From assembly GCF_004348895.1 (NCBI RefSeq), contig NZ_RRZK01000027.1:1-64000 (forward strand): DNA of 64,000 nucleotides, given 5' to 3'. A program made the translations under genes and the position numbers. The notes below the pieces were generated by a model. That model made no database searches and was not told the DNA's origin. It saw only the letters and a program-made list of their open reading frames with translations. Of the stretch, positions 8,308 through 17,043 are shown in pieces. Origin of the DNA: Pseudomonas vancouverensis (GTDB lineage Bacteria > Pseudomonadota > Gammaproteobacteria > Pseudomonadales > Pseudomonadaceae). How positions within the stretch are numbered: the stretch's first letter is position 1; each line of letters opens with the position of its first letter.

Positions 8308-8856
8308 TCAGAAGTTCGCCGGAGTGTTGGCGCTGATGATCTCGGCCTCATCCGCGCCGATATTGCGAAAGCGGTGCGGCAAGGTGGTCGGGAAGTAGTA
8401 GCCATCGCCGGCGCTCAATACGCTCACCTGCCCGTCCACGGTCAACTCCACCGTACCACGGGTCACCAGACCGCACTCCTCGCCTTCGGCGTGGACAATT
8501 GGCTCTTCACCGGAGCTGGCGCCTGGCGCGTATTGCTCGCGCAGCAGACGCATCTGCCGGCTTGGCACCGAGGCGCCGATCAGCAGCAGGCGCAGGCCGT
8601 GGCGGCCCAGGTCTGGCTGTTCGTTGGCGCGAAAGACGTACTGGTGTTCGCGGGGCGGCTGGTCGAAGGTGAAGAAGTCGGCCAGGGACATGGGGATGCC
8701 TTCCAGCAGTTTCTTCAGGGAGCTGACGGAAGGACTCACCCGATTCTGTTCGATCAGGGAGATGGTGGCATTGGTGACGCCGCTACGCCGGGCCAGCTCG
8801 CGCTGGGACAGTTTGTAGCTTTCGCGTACTAATTTGAGTCGTGAGCCCGTGTCCAT
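8308..8856 (-). CDS. puuR: PuuR/PauR-type polyamine regulator (XRE HTH plus cupin)
   Basis: A 182-residue cytoplasmic repressor-type protein. Residues 5-60 form an XRE helix-turn-helix (LSQRELARRSGVTNATISLI). Residues about 110-178 form a cupin effector domain (EGEECGLVTRGTVEL...PHRFRN). This architecture and its place next to the gamma-glutamyl-putrescine genes identify it as the PuuR/PauR-type regulator, known to repress putrescine catabolism genes in E. coli and P. aeruginosa. AAGG precedes the ATG. It is separated from puuB by a terminator and about 330 bp, so it has its own promoter. Confidence 0.9.
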   Translation of the reverse strand: MDTGSRLKLVRESYKLSQRELARRSGVTNATISLIEQNRVSPSVSSLKKLLEGIPMSLADFFTFDQPPREHQYVFRANEQPDLGRHGLRLLLIGASVPSRQMRLLREQYAPGASSGEEPIVHAEGEECGLVTRGTVELTVDGQVSVLSAGDGYYFPTTLPHRFRNIGADEAEIISANTPANF

Positions 8857-9029
8857 GACAGCCTTATGTGCGTACCGCTTAAGGGTAATGGGGGGTGGAA
8901 AACAGCACGGATCGCGCCGTTTTTCCGGTCCCGGAAACGTGAAAGGCGGCTATTAAATCACGTTTGTTCGTAATGCTCAGCAGCTTCGATGGACGGCTGG
9001 AAAAATAGCCATTTGCCATGAAGTAACAT

Positions 9030-9127
9030 GACCTGTGGACGCGGGCCTGCTCGCGAAAACGCTGTGTCAGGCGACATCGATTTTGGCTGATATGGCCTCA
9101 TCGCCGGCAGGCTGGCTGCCACAGGGT
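9030..9127. repeat. Decayed REP pair between puuR and puuB
   Basis: The 336-bp gene-free stretch 8857-9192 holds the puuR promoter region, the puuB terminator and this element. The left part (CCTGTGGACGCGGGCCTGCT) and the right part (ending GGCTGCCACAGGG) look like two divergent, mutated REP copies in inverted orientation. Many positions differ from the intact copies elsewhere, so the call is tentative. Confidence 0.45.
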
Positions 9128-9144
9128 ACAGCGGTGTTTCAGAT

Positions 9145-9180
9145 AAAAAACCGGTGACGCCCTCTACCGGGAGTCACCGG
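9145..9180 (-). terminator. Terminator of the puuA-puuC-puuB transcript
   Basis: On the minus strand CCGGTGAC and GTCACCGG form an 8-bp stem followed by TTTTTTATC, 13 bp after the puuB stop. It ends the polyamine catabolic operon before puuR. Confidence 0.85.
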
Positions 9181-9192
9181 GGAGGTAAAGCC

Positions 9193-10491
9193 TCAGATGC
9201 CGAAACGGTCACGCAGCGAGTAGTACACGGCGCCCAGTGCGGTCAGCGGTGCCGAGAAGGTACGGCCACCGATCATCGGCATGTGCGGCAGCGAGGCAAA
9301 GGCGTCGAAACGCTCGGCGTCGCCACGGATCATTTCCGAGATCAGCTTGCCGGCCAGGTGCGAGCAGGTCACGCCGTGGCCGCTGTAGCCCTGCATGTAG
9401 TAGGCGTTCTTCTCGATACGGCCGAATTGCGGCATGCGCGACATGGTCAGCAGGAAGTTGCCGGTCCAGCGGTAGTCGATCTTCACGTCCTTCAGTTGCG
9501 GGAAGGTCTTGAGGATCTTCGGGCGGATCAGTTGTTCGATGTCATCCGGCTCGCGCGCACCGTAGACCACGCCACCGCCGTAGAGCAGGCGGTTGTCCGC
9601 GGTCAGGCGGTAGTAGTCGAGCAGGTAGTTACAGTCTTCGACGCAGTAGTTGTTCTTGATCAGGCTGCGCGCCTGCTGCTCCGACAACGGCTCGGTGACC
9701 ACGATCTGCGAGCCGCACGGCATGCTCTTGCTGGTCACGCGGTTGTCGAGGCCTTGCGGCAGGTAGGCGTTACCGGCGATCAGCAGGTACTTGGCACGGA
9801 CCACGCCTTTGGCGGTGCGCACGGTAATCGGTTCGCCGTAGGTGATCTCCACCGCCGCCGACTGTTCGAAGATCTTGCCGCCCAGGCCGATGATAGCCGA
9901 CGCCTCACCTAGGGCCAGGTTCAGCGGGTGAATGTGGCCGCCCTGCATGTCGAGCAGACCGCCGACGTAGGCATCGGAACCAACTTCGCGCTGGATATCG
10001 GCTTCGCTGAGCAGCGTCAGGTTTTTGTTGCCGTAGCGTTCCCAGCTCTTCTTCTGCTCGGCCAGGCCTTTGAACTGCTTCTTGTTCATGGCCGCGAAAA
10101 TGCCGCCAGGACGGTAATCGCACTGGATGTCGTAGTGCTGTATGCGCTGACGAATGATGTCGGCGCCTTCGAAAATCATGCTGCCCAGCACTTCGGCGGT
10201 CTTGTCGCCGTAGCGCTCTTCGATGACGTCAACGTCGCGGCTGTAGGAGTTGACCAGTTGACCGCCGTTGCGACCGCTGGCACCGAAACCGACTTTGGCG
10301 GCTTCGAGCACGGTCACGCTGTAGCCCGCTTCGGCGAGGAACAAGGCCGAAGACAGACCGGTGTAGCCGGCGCCGATCACGCAGACGTCGCATTCGACCA
10401 GTTCTTCCAGCACCGGGAAGTCGCCGGTGAAGTTGCGGGTCGCCGCGTAGTAGCTGTTTACATAGGGTTGCTTGGAGGCGCTGTGATTCAT
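9193..10491 (-). CDS. puuB: Gamma-glutamylputrescine oxidase (FAD-dependent)
   Basis: A 432-residue flavoprotein of the DAO family. The dinucleotide-binding motif VIGAGYTGLSSALFLAEAG lies at about residues 38-56, and a second FAD-contacting GYSGHG motif lies near residue 370. PuuB oxidises gamma-glutamylputrescine to the aminobutyraldehyde, releasing ammonia and peroxide. The start at 10491 (MNHSASK) has GGAG upstream; an in-frame extension of 42 codons is implausible. It lies 55 bp behind puuC on the same strand. Assignment rests on both sequence type and the complete puuA, puuC, puuD and puuR neighbourhood. Pseudomonas literature also uses the name pauB. Confidence 0.92.
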   Translation of the reverse strand: MNHSASKQPYVNSYYAATRNFTGDFPVLEELVECDVCVIGAGYTGLSSALFLAEAGYSVTVLEAAKVGFGASGRNGGQLVNSYSRDVDVIEERYGDKTAEVLGSMIFEGADIIRQRIQHYDIQCDYRPGGIFAAMNKKQFKGLAEQKKSWERYGNKNLTLLSEADIQREVGSDAYVGGLLDMQGGHIHPLNLALGEASAIIGLGGKIFEQSAAVEITYGEPITVRTAKGVVRAKYLLIAGNAYLPQGLDNRVTSKSMPCGSQIVVTEPLSEQQARSLIKNNYCVEDCNYLLDYYRLTADNRLLYGGGVVYGAREPDDIEQLIRPKILKTFPQLKDVKIDYRWTGNFLLTMSRMPQFGRIEKNAYYMQGYSGHGVTCSHLAGKLISEMIRGDAERFDAFASLPHMPMIGGRTFSAPLTALGAVYYSLRDRFGI

Positions 10492-10546
10492 AGGTTTCTC
10501 CGAGGGCCGCGAGCAATCTGCAGGCGGCCGTCGCTTGAATAAGGTG

Positions 10547-12037
10547 TCAGAGCTTGATCCAGGTCGCTTTGAGTTCGGTGTACTTGTCGAACGCATGCAG
10601 CGATTTGTCCCGGCCATTGCCCGATTGCTTGAACCCGCCGAACGGCGCGGTCATGTCGCCGCCGTCGTACTGGTTGACCCAGACGCTGCCGGCACGCAAG
10701 CCACGGGCGAAGGTGTGGGCCTTGCTCAGGTTGGCGGTCCAGACACCGGCGGCCAGGCCGTAGATGCTGTCGTTGGCAATCGCCAGGGCTTCTTCGGCGC
10801 TGTCGAAGGTGATGACCGACAGCACCGGGCCGAAGATTTCTTCCTGGGCGATGGTCATGGCGTTGGTCACACCGTCGAAGATCGTTGGCTCGACGTACTG
10901 GCCACCGGTGTCTTCGAGGGTGCGGCTGCCGCCAGCGATCAGCTGGGCGCCCTGCTCCTTGCCGATGCCGATGTAGCGCAGCACGTTGTCCAGTTGACGC
11001 TGATCGACGACCGCGCCCACGGTGGTGGCAGGATCGAGTGCGTGCCCCGGTTTCCACGCTTGCAGCGCTTCGACCAGCAGTGGCATGAACTGCTCGCGAA
11101 CCGAACGCTCGATCAGCAGACGCGAACCGGCGGTGCAGACTTCGCCCTGGTTGAAGGCGATGGCGCCCGCTGCGGCCTGTGCGGCGGCGCGCAGATCCGG
11201 TGCGTCGGCGAACACCACGTTGGCGCTTTTGCCACCGGCTTCGGCCCACACGCGTTTCATGTTGCTCTGGCCGGCGTAGATCATCAGTTGCTTGGCAATC
11301 GCCGTGGAACCGGTGAAGGCCAGCACGTCGACGTCCATGTGCAACGCCAGCGCCTTGCCGACGGTGTGACCGTAGCCTGGCAGCACGTTGAACACGCCTT
11401 TGGGGATACCGGCATCCAGCGCCAACTGGGCGATGCGGATCGCGGTCAGCGGCGACTTTTCCGACGGCTTGAGGATGAACGAGTTGCCCATCGCCAGGGC
11501 CGGGGCGAATTTCCAGCTGGCCATGATCAGCGGGAAGTTCCACGGCACGATGGCGGCAACTACGCCGGCCGCTTCGCGCGTGACCAGACCGAGCTGGTCG
11601 TGAGGCGTGGCAGCCACTTCGTCATAGACCTTGTCGATGGCTTCGGCGGTCCAGCGGATCGCGTTGGCGGTCGCCGGAATGTCGATGCTCAACGAGTCGC
11701 TGATCGGCTTGCCCATGTCGAGGGTTTCGAGCAGGGCCAGTTCTTCTTTGTTTGCCAGGATCAGGTCGGCGAAACGGATCAGGATGCGCTTGCGCTCGGC
11801 CGGGGCCAGGTTGGCCCAGACGCCGGACTCGAAGGTGCGGCGGGCGACGGCAACGGCGGCGTTGGCATCGGCTTCGTCAGTGCTGGCGACGTTGGCCAGG
11901 AAGCGACCGTCCACCGGGCTCACGCATTCAAACGTGGCGCCGCTGGCGGCTGCGCAGTATTGACCGTCGATGAACGCGCGGCCTTCGATAGTGAGGGACT
12001 GGAAGCGTTGCTCCCAATCGCTGCGAGTAATTGTCAT
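10547..12037 (-). CDS. puuC: Gamma-glutamyl-gamma-aminobutyraldehyde dehydrogenase
   Basis: A 496-residue NAD(P)-dependent aldehyde dehydrogenase. Hallmarks are PWNFPLIMASWK, the FTGST cofactor loop, the general base in EAGGKSAN (about Glu-268) and the nucleophile in NQGEVCTAGSR (about Cys-302). It oxidises gamma-glutamyl-gamma-aminobutyraldehyde to gamma-glutamyl-GABA, the third step of the route. The start at 12037 lacks a strong Shine-Dalgarno. A longer in-frame reading continues into the REP pair upstream and is certainly not coding. Close relatives (KauB, PuuC, PauC) accept several aldehydes, so side activity is likely. Confidence 0.92.
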   Translation of the reverse strand: MTITRSDWEQRFQSLTIEGRAFIDGQYCAAASGATFECVSPVDGRFLANVASTDEADANAAVAVARRTFESGVWANLAPAERKRILIRFADLILANKEELALLETLDMGKPISDSLSIDIPATANAIRWTAEAIDKVYDEVAATPHDQLGLVTREAAGVVAAIVPWNFPLIMASWKFAPALAMGNSFILKPSEKSPLTAIRIAQLALDAGIPKGVFNVLPGYGHTVGKALALHMDVDVLAFTGSTAIAKQLMIYAGQSNMKRVWAEAGGKSANVVFADAPDLRAAAQAAAGAIAFNQGEVCTAGSRLLIERSVREQFMPLLVEALQAWKPGHALDPATTVGAVVDQRQLDNVLRYIGIGKEQGAQLIAGGSRTLEDTGGQYVEPTIFDGVTNAMTIAQEEIFGPVLSVITFDSAEEALAIANDSIYGLAAGVWTANLSKAHTFARGLRAGSVWVNQYDGGDMTAPFGGFKQSGNGRDKSLHAFDKYTELKATWIKL

Positions 12038-12090
12038 GGTTGTGACTCGACGCAGGGGAATAGGTGACGGCACAAAAAGGTGAATAACCC

Positions 12091-12194
12091 GTGGCGAGGG
12101 AGCTTGCTCCCGTTGGACTGCGCAGCAGTCCTCGCTTTTCAGATAAAAGAGCGGGGCCGCTACGCGGCCCAACGGGAGCAAGCTCCCTCGCCAC
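12091..12194. repeat. Inverted REP pair between puuC and puuA
   Basis: GTGGCGAGGGAGCTTGCTCC and its complement (ending CTCCCTCGCCAC) flank a spacer that itself contains GGGCCGCTACGCGGCCC. The pair occupies most of the 168-bp gap. It could form a large hairpin in the polycistronic RNA and set different mRNA levels for puuA and puuC. Confidence 0.88.
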
Positions 12195-12205
12195 AGGTGT
12201 GCTTG

Positions 12206-13582
12206 TCAGACGGTGTGCAGGTACCAGTTGTACTCGAGGTCCGAGATGGAGTTCTCGAACTCGGCCAGCTCGCTTTCCTTGCACGCCACGAACACGTCGA
12301 TGTACATCGGGTCGATGTATTTGGCCATGACTTCGCTGTCGTCCAGCTCGCGCAGTGCATCACGCAGGTTGTTCGGCAGGCTCTGCTCGTTCTGCTCGTA
12401 GCTGTTGCCTTCCACCGGCGCGCCCGGCTCGATCTGGTTGGTCAGGCCGTGGTGTACGCCGGCCAGCACCGAAGCCATCAGCAGGTACGGGTTGGCGTCG
12501 GCACCGGCCACGCGGTGCTCAATGCGCACGGCGTCCGGCGAACCGGTCGGCACGCGGACGGCCACGGTGCGGTTGTCGATGCCCCAGCTCGGCGAGTTCG
12601 GCACGTAGAACTGTGCACCGAAACGACGGTAGGAGTTGACGTTCGGGCAGAGGAAAGCCATCTGCGCCGGCAGGGTCTCGAGCACACCGCCGATCGCGTG
12701 ACGCAGCGCGGCGTTCTGCTCGGGATCCTCGCTGGCAAAGATGTTGTTGCCTTCTTTATCAAGGATCGAAATGTGCACGTGCAGACCGTTACCCGCCTGG
12801 CCTGGGTACGGCTTGGCCATGAAGGTGGTGTCCATCTCGTGGTCGTAGGCGATGTTCTTCACCAGACGCTTGAGCAGGACCGCGTAGTCGCACGCCTTGA
12901 TCGGGTCGGCCACGTGGTGCAGGTTTACTTCGAACTGCGCCGGGGCACTTTCCTTGACGATGGCGTCAGCCGGGATGCCTTGCTCTTTGGCGCCTTCCAG
13001 AATGTCCTGGAGGCAGTCGACGTATTCGTCGAGGTCGTCGATCAGGTAGACCTGGGTCGACATCGGACGCTTGCCGGACACCGGCGAACGTGGCGATTGC
13101 GGACGACCGTTCACGTTGTCCTGGTCGATCAGGTAGAACTCCAGCTCGAACGCGGCGCAGATGGTCAGGCCCATGTCGTCGAACTTGCGCACGATATTGG
13201 CGAGAACTTCCCGCGGGTCGGCGAAGAACGGCTCGCCTTCGAGTTCGTGCATGGTCATCAGCAGTTGAGCGGTCGGGCGCTTCTGCCAAGGCTCGATGCT
13301 CAGGGTTCCAGGGATCGGGTAGCAGATCCGGTCGGAGTCGCCGATGTCCAGACCCAGGCCGGTGCTTTCCACCGTGGAGCCATTGATGTCCAGAGCAAAC
13401 AGAGACGCCGGCAGGTTGATGCCTTTCTCGTACACCTTATGAAGACTGGTGCGCTCGATGCGCTTACCGCGCACCACACCGTTCATATCCGCAATCAGAA
13501 GGTCGACGTACAAAACCTCAGGATATTTCTTAAGGAATGCGTTTGCTTCGTTGAGTTGAACGGTACGCAGAGGGACCGACAT
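12206..13582 (-). CDS. puuA: Gamma-glutamylputrescine synthetase (glutamine synthetase family)
   Basis: A 458-residue member of the glutamine synthetase superfamily that ligates glutamate to putrescine using ATP, the first step of the pathway. The GS fold is shown by CAAFELEFYL (metal-binding glutamates near residue 145), NGLHVHIS at about 264-271, and RIEHRVAGADANPYL near 370. The N-terminal beta-grasp part begins at about residue 20. AGGTG lies 4 bases before the ATG at 13582. It is first in the minus-strand operon and divergent from puuD. In P. aeruginosa a close relative is called SpuB or PauA. Length and context favour a polyamine ligase over true GlnA. Confidence 0.92.
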   Translation of the reverse strand: MSVPLRTVQLNEANAFLKKYPEVLYVDLLIADMNGVVRGKRIERTSLHKVYEKGINLPASLFALDINGSTVESTGLGLDIGDSDRICYPIPGTLSIEPWQKRPTAQLLMTMHELEGEPFFADPREVLANIVRKFDDMGLTICAAFELEFYLIDQDNVNGRPQSPRSPVSGKRPMSTQVYLIDDLDEYVDCLQDILEGAKEQGIPADAIVKESAPAQFEVNLHHVADPIKACDYAVLLKRLVKNIAYDHEMDTTFMAKPYPGQAGNGLHVHISILDKEGNNIFASEDPEQNAALRHAIGGVLETLPAQMAFLCPNVNSYRRFGAQFYVPNSPSWGIDNRTVAVRVPTGSPDAVRIEHRVAGADANPYLLMASVLAGVHHGLTNQIEPGAPVEGNSYEQNEQSLPNNLRDALRELDDSEVMAKYIDPMYIDVFVACKESELAEFENSISDLEYNWYLHTV

Positions 13583-13863
13583 GATGCACCTATTTAGCTG
13601 TTAATTATTATGTTCACTGCCCTTTCACGAGCCCAGTCAATCCGAAAGGCAAAGTGAAGTCAATAGCGAACACCTGGCCGTTGAGCGTTTATTTTCGGGC
13701 CTCTCAGAGCAGCGAAGAAACCAGAAACGTGCTGAAACACACGTAAATCCTGAGCTTCAGACGTTTGGCGTTTAGAATTTTTGACATTAGAGTTGTTAAT
13801 TAAAATCAACGCGGCTAAGCTGCGGAAAAGCTCGTTCAAGTGTGAAACTTCGAGGTGATAAAA
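13583..13863. promoter_or_regulatory. Divergent puuA/puuD promoter region
   Basis: A 281-bp gene-free, relatively AT-rich stretch between the divergent polyamine operons. It contains TTGACA at 13781-13786, with TAAAAT 14 bases further on, a spacing too short for a confident sigma70 call. TGTTAATTA occurs twice (13599-13607 and 13794-13802). The 12-mer TTATGTTCACTG at 13608-13619 recurs in front of the binding-protein gene. The repeats are candidate operators for the PuuR-type regulator. Confidence 0.6.
13608..13619. promoter_or_regulatory. Candidate PuuR-type operator, copy 1
   Basis: TTATGTTCACTG lies 26 bp upstream of the puuA start. The identical 12-mer occurs at 18338-18349, upstream of the polyamine-binding-protein gene. 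Its TGTTCA/TGAACA core also occurs in the E. coli PuuR site as I remember it. Regulator identity is inferred, not shown. Confidence 0.4.
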
Positions 13864-14625
13864 ATGGCATTCAAGCCATTGATCGGCGTTACTGCATGCG
13901 TCAAACAGATTGGCCTGCACCCCTACCACATCAGCGGTGACAAGTACTTGCGTGCTGTCAGCGTTGCGGCGCTGGGGCTGCCTGTCGTTATTCCTTCCCT
14001 GGGCGACCTGACCGACATCGAGGACCTGCTGCCGCAGCTCGACGGTCTGTTGCTGACCGGCTCGCCGTCGAACGTGGAACCCTTCCACTATCAAGGCCCC
14101 GCCAGTGCCCCCGGTACCGAGCACGATCCGCAACGGGACCGCACCACCCTGCCGCTCATCCGCGCCGCCATTGCCGCTGGCGTTCCGGTCCTCGGCATCT
14201 GCCGTGGTTTCCAGGAAATGAACGTGGCGTTCGGTGGCAGCCTGCATCAGAAAGTCCACGAGCTGCCGGGCTTCCTCGATCATCGCGAAGCTGACCACCC
14301 GGAACTCGCCGTGCAGTACGCACCTGCTCATGCAGTCGACGTACAGCCCGGTGGCGTGTTCCAGGCGCTGGACCTGCCTGCTGTGTTCCAGGTCAATTCG
14401 ATTCACAGCCAGGGCATCGACCGCCTGGCACCCGGCCTGCGTGCCGAAGCCATTGCACCCGATGGCTTGATCGAAGCGGTCTCGGTGGAAAACAGCAAGA
14501 GCTTCGCCCTCGGCGTGCAATGGCACCCGGAATGGCAGGTGCTGGACAACCCGCCTTACCTGAAGATTTTCCAGGCGTTCGGCGAAGCTTGCCGGCAACG
14601 GGCGGCACTGCGTCACTCGAGCTGA
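13864..14625 (+). CDS. puuD: Gamma-glutamyl-GABA hydrolase (class I amidotransferase fold)
   Basis: A 253-residue glutamine-amidotransferase-like hydrolase. The nucleophile elbow is GICRGFQEMN (about Cys-113), and the catalytic His and Glu sit in QWHPEW (His-221). It releases GABA and glutamate from gamma-glutamyl-GABA, the last step of the pathway. I chose the ATG at 13864 because GAGGTG at 13852-13857 is its ribosome-binding site; the GTG at 13855 lies inside that site. The P. aeruginosa homologue is named SpuA. It is the first gene on the plus strand of the divergent locus, followed by the transporter genes. Confidence 0.92.
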   Translation: MAFKPLIGVTACVKQIGLHPYHISGDKYLRAVSVAALGLPVVIPSLGDLTDIEDLLPQLDGLLLTGSPSNVEPFHYQGPASAPGTEHDPQRDRTTLPLIRAAIAAGVPVLGICRGFQEMNVAFGGSLHQKVHELPGFLDHREADHPELAVQYAPAHAVDVQPGGVFQALDLPAVFQVNSIHSQGIDRLAPGLRAEAIAPDGLIEAVSVENSKSFALGVQWHPEWQVLDNPPYLKIFQAFGEACRQRAALRHSS

Positions 14626-14795
14626 CGAACCCAAACACCCGAATTCAACCCTTTTACTGCCCCCGCGAGCGGGCAGGCGCCTTGGCGCGTGCCGTTCGCG
14701 ACAACAACACACTGCGATAACAACAAGTACTACCAGGCAGCCAGGACGGCGGCGCCGAATAAACCCGAAGGGTATCGCCAGGAAAACGCGATCCA

Positions 14796-14885
14796 TGTGG
14801 GAGCGAGCTTGCTCGCGAAGACAGCGTGTCAGTCGACGTCATCGGTGCCTGACACACCGCATTCGCGAGCAAGCTCGCTCCCACA
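14796..14885. repeat. Inverted REP pair (GTGGGAGCGAGCTTGCTCGCGA family)
   Basis: TGTGGGAGCGAGCTTGCTCG and its complement flank a 45-bp spacer that has its own short dyad (GTGTCAG...CTGACAC). The rest of the 364-bp stretch 14626-14989 shows a GC-rich hairpin after puuD (GCCC...GGGC near 14660) and a CGGGCC/GGCCCG stem at 14946-14962 in the potG leader. No ORF of interest was seen in it. Confidence 0.88.
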
Positions 14886-14989
14886 GGGGATCACCGTTGA
14901 ATCGGCCGGCGATATCCAACCCGGGTTTGCAATCCACTATTAAGTCGGGCCGCGTTGGCCCGACGACTGAAACCTGTTGGGAGTTTCAC

Positions 14990-16132
14990 ATGGCAAACGC
15001 CTCCAGCATCTACAGGAAGGCTCTTGAAGGTCACCAGGCACCGAAAAAGGTGTTGGTGAAAGTCGATCGCGTCACCAAGAAATTCGACGAAACCACGGCG
15101 GTGGACGATGTGTCCCTGGAGATCCATCAGGGCGAAATCTTCGCCCTGCTCGGTGGCTCCGGCTCGGGCAAATCGACCCTGCTGCGCATGCTTGCCGGTT
15201 TCGAGCGTCCGACCGAAGGGCGAATCCTGCTCGACGGCGTCGACATCACCGACATGCCGCCATACGAACGTCCGATCAACATGATGTTCCAGTCCTACGC
15301 CCTGTTCCCGCACATGACCGTGGCGCAGAACATCGCCTTCGGCCTCAAGCAGGACCGTTTGCCGGCCGCCGAAATCGAAGCCCGGGTGCAAGAGATGCTG
15401 CGCCTGGTGCACATGACCCAATACGCCAAGCGCAAGCCGCACCAACTGTCCGGCGGTCAGCGCCAGCGTGTGGCCCTGGCCCGTTCCCTGGCCAAGCGTC
15501 CGAAGTTGCTGCTGCTCGACGAACCGATGGGCGCACTGGATAAAAAGCTGCGTTCGCAAATGCAGTTGGAGCTGGTGGAAATCATCGAGCGCGTCGGTGT
15601 GACCTGCGTGATGGTGACCCACGACCAGGAAGAGGCCATGACCATGGCCCAGCGCATCGCGATCATGCACCTGGGCTGGATTGCCCAGATCGGCAGCCCG
15701 GTGGACATCTATGAAGCGCCGGTCAGCCGCATGGTCTGCGAATTCATCGGCAACGTGAACGCCTTCGAAGGCACCGTCGTCGAAGACCTGGAAGGCTACG
15801 CGATCATTCACAGCCCGGACCTGGAGCAGAAGATCTACGTCGGCCACGGCGTCAGCACCTCGGTGCAGGACAAGTCGATCACCTACGCGATCCGTCCGGA
15901 AAAACTGCTGGTCAGCACCATCAAGCCGGAAAACCGCTACAACTGGTCCGCCGGTAAAGTCCACGACATCGCCTACCTCGGCGGCCACTCGGTGTTCTAC
16001 GTCGAGCTGCCTGGCGGCAAGATCGTGCAGTCGTTCATGGCCAACGCCGAACGCCGTGGGGCACGTCCGACCTGGGACGATCAGGTCTACGTGTGGTGGG
16101 AAGATGACAGCGGCGTGGTACTGCGCGGATGA
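14990..16132 (+). CDS. potG: Spermidine/putrescine ABC transporter ATPase
   Basis: A 380-residue ATP-binding subunit. It has Walker A GGSGSGKST at about 55-63, the ABC signature LSGGQRQR near 152, Walker B LLLLDEP near 174 and the switch His in THDQEEAM. The C-terminal about 110 residues form the TOBE regulatory domain typical of PotA/PotG/SpuF. It drives import of polyamines across the inner membrane with the two permeases that follow. GGGAG precedes the ATG at 14990. Its last four bases overlap the potH start (ATGA), showing translational coupling. Confidence 0.94.
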   Translation: MANASSIYRKALEGHQAPKKVLVKVDRVTKKFDETTAVDDVSLEIHQGEIFALLGGSGSGKSTLLRMLAGFERPTEGRILLDGVDITDMPPYERPINMMFQSYALFPHMTVAQNIAFGLKQDRLPAAEIEARVQEMLRLVHMTQYAKRKPHQLSGGQRQRVALARSLAKRPKLLLLDEPMGALDKKLRSQMQLELVEIIERVGVTCVMVTHDQEEAMTMAQRIAIMHLGWIAQIGSPVDIYEAPVSRMVCEFIGNVNAFEGTVVEDLEGYAIIHSPDLEQKIYVGHGVSTSVQDKSITYAIRPEKLLVSTIKPENRYNWSAGKVHDIAYLGGHSVFYVELPGGKIVQSFMANAERRGARPTWDDQVYVWWEDDSGVVLRG

Positions 16133-17043
16133 AAACTCTCAATCAGCAATTCCTGAGGTGGGTCCCCAGCGGACGCAAGTTCGTCATCGGGATTCCGTTC
16201 ATCTGGCTGTTCCTGTTCTTCATGCTGCCGTTCTTCCTGGTGATGAAGATCAGCTTCTCGGAAGCCGCCCTGTCGATTCCACCCTACTCGGAGATCTACA
16301 CCTACGCCGAGCAGAAATTCCAGCTGATGCTCAACATCGGCAACTACACCATGCTGGGCGAGGATGAGCTGTACCTGTCCGCCTACCTGGGTTCGCTCAA
16401 GGTGGCGCTGCTCAGCACCATGATGTGCCTGGTGATCGGTTTCCCGATGGCCTACGCCATTACCAAGGCGAGCAAGGAAGCACAGAACGTGCTGATGCTG
16501 CTGATCATGATGCCGACCTGGACCGCGATCCTGATCCGCGTCTACGCGTGGATGGGCATCCTCAGCAACAACGGCCTGCTCAACGCGTTCCTGATGTGGA
16601 CCGGCCTGACCTCGCACCCGATCGAGATCCTCAACACCAACACCGCTGTGTATATCGGTGTGGTGTATGCGTATCTGCCGTTCATGGTGCTGCCGCTGTA
16701 CGCCAACCTGGTCAAGCACGACCAGAGCCTGCTGGAAGCCGCTTCGGACCTGGGTTCGAGCACCTTCAACAGCTTCTGGAAAATCACCGTGCCGCTGGCC
16801 AAGAACGGCATCATCGCCGGTTGCATGCTGGTGTTCATTCCGGTGGTCGGTGAGTTCGTGATTCCGGAACTGCTCGGCGGCCCGGAAACCCTGATGATCG
16901 GCCGTGTGTTGTGGCAAGAGTTCTTCAACAACCGCGACTGGCCGGTGGCGTCTGCCCTGGCGGTGGTGATGCTGTTGATCCTGATTGTGCCGATTCTGCT
17001 GTTCAACCGCAGCCAGGCCAAAGAGATGGAGGCACGGGGATGA
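16129..17043 (+). CDS. potH: Polyamine ABC transporter permease (PotH type)
   Basis: A 304-residue permease with about six membrane segments, starting with FIWLFLFFMLPFFLVMKISF. It has a BPD_transp_1 domain with the cytoplasmic EAA loop LEAASDLGSSTF that docks on the ATPase. It overlaps potG by 4 bp and potI by 4 bp. The long periplasmic stretch after the first helix (YSEIYTYAEQKFQLMLN) is usual for PotH/SpuG proteins. Confidence 0.93.
   Translation: MKTLNQQFLRWVPSGRKFVIGIPFIWLFLFFMLPFFLVMKISFSEAALSIPPYSEIYTYAEQKFQLMLNIGNYTMLGEDELYLSAYLGSLKVALLSTMMCLVIGFPMAYAITKASKEAQNVLMLLIMMPTWTAILIRVYAWMGILSNNGLLNAFLMWTGLTSHPIEILNTNTAVYIGVVYAYLPFMVLPLYANLVKHDQSLLEAASDLGSSTFNSFWKITVPLAKNGIIAGCMLVFIPVVGEFVIPELLGGPETLMIGRVLWQEFFNNRDWPVASALAVVMLLILIVPILLFNRSQAKEMEARG

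Noticed and set aside
12038..12181. N-terminal extension of PuuC into the REP pair
   Set aside because: The extension is translated REP sequence, and family proteins start at the MTITRSDWE position.
13781..13806. Sigma70 promoter TTGACA-N14-TAAAAT for puuD
   Set aside because: The spacing is too short for a confident call; kept only as a note in the divergent region.
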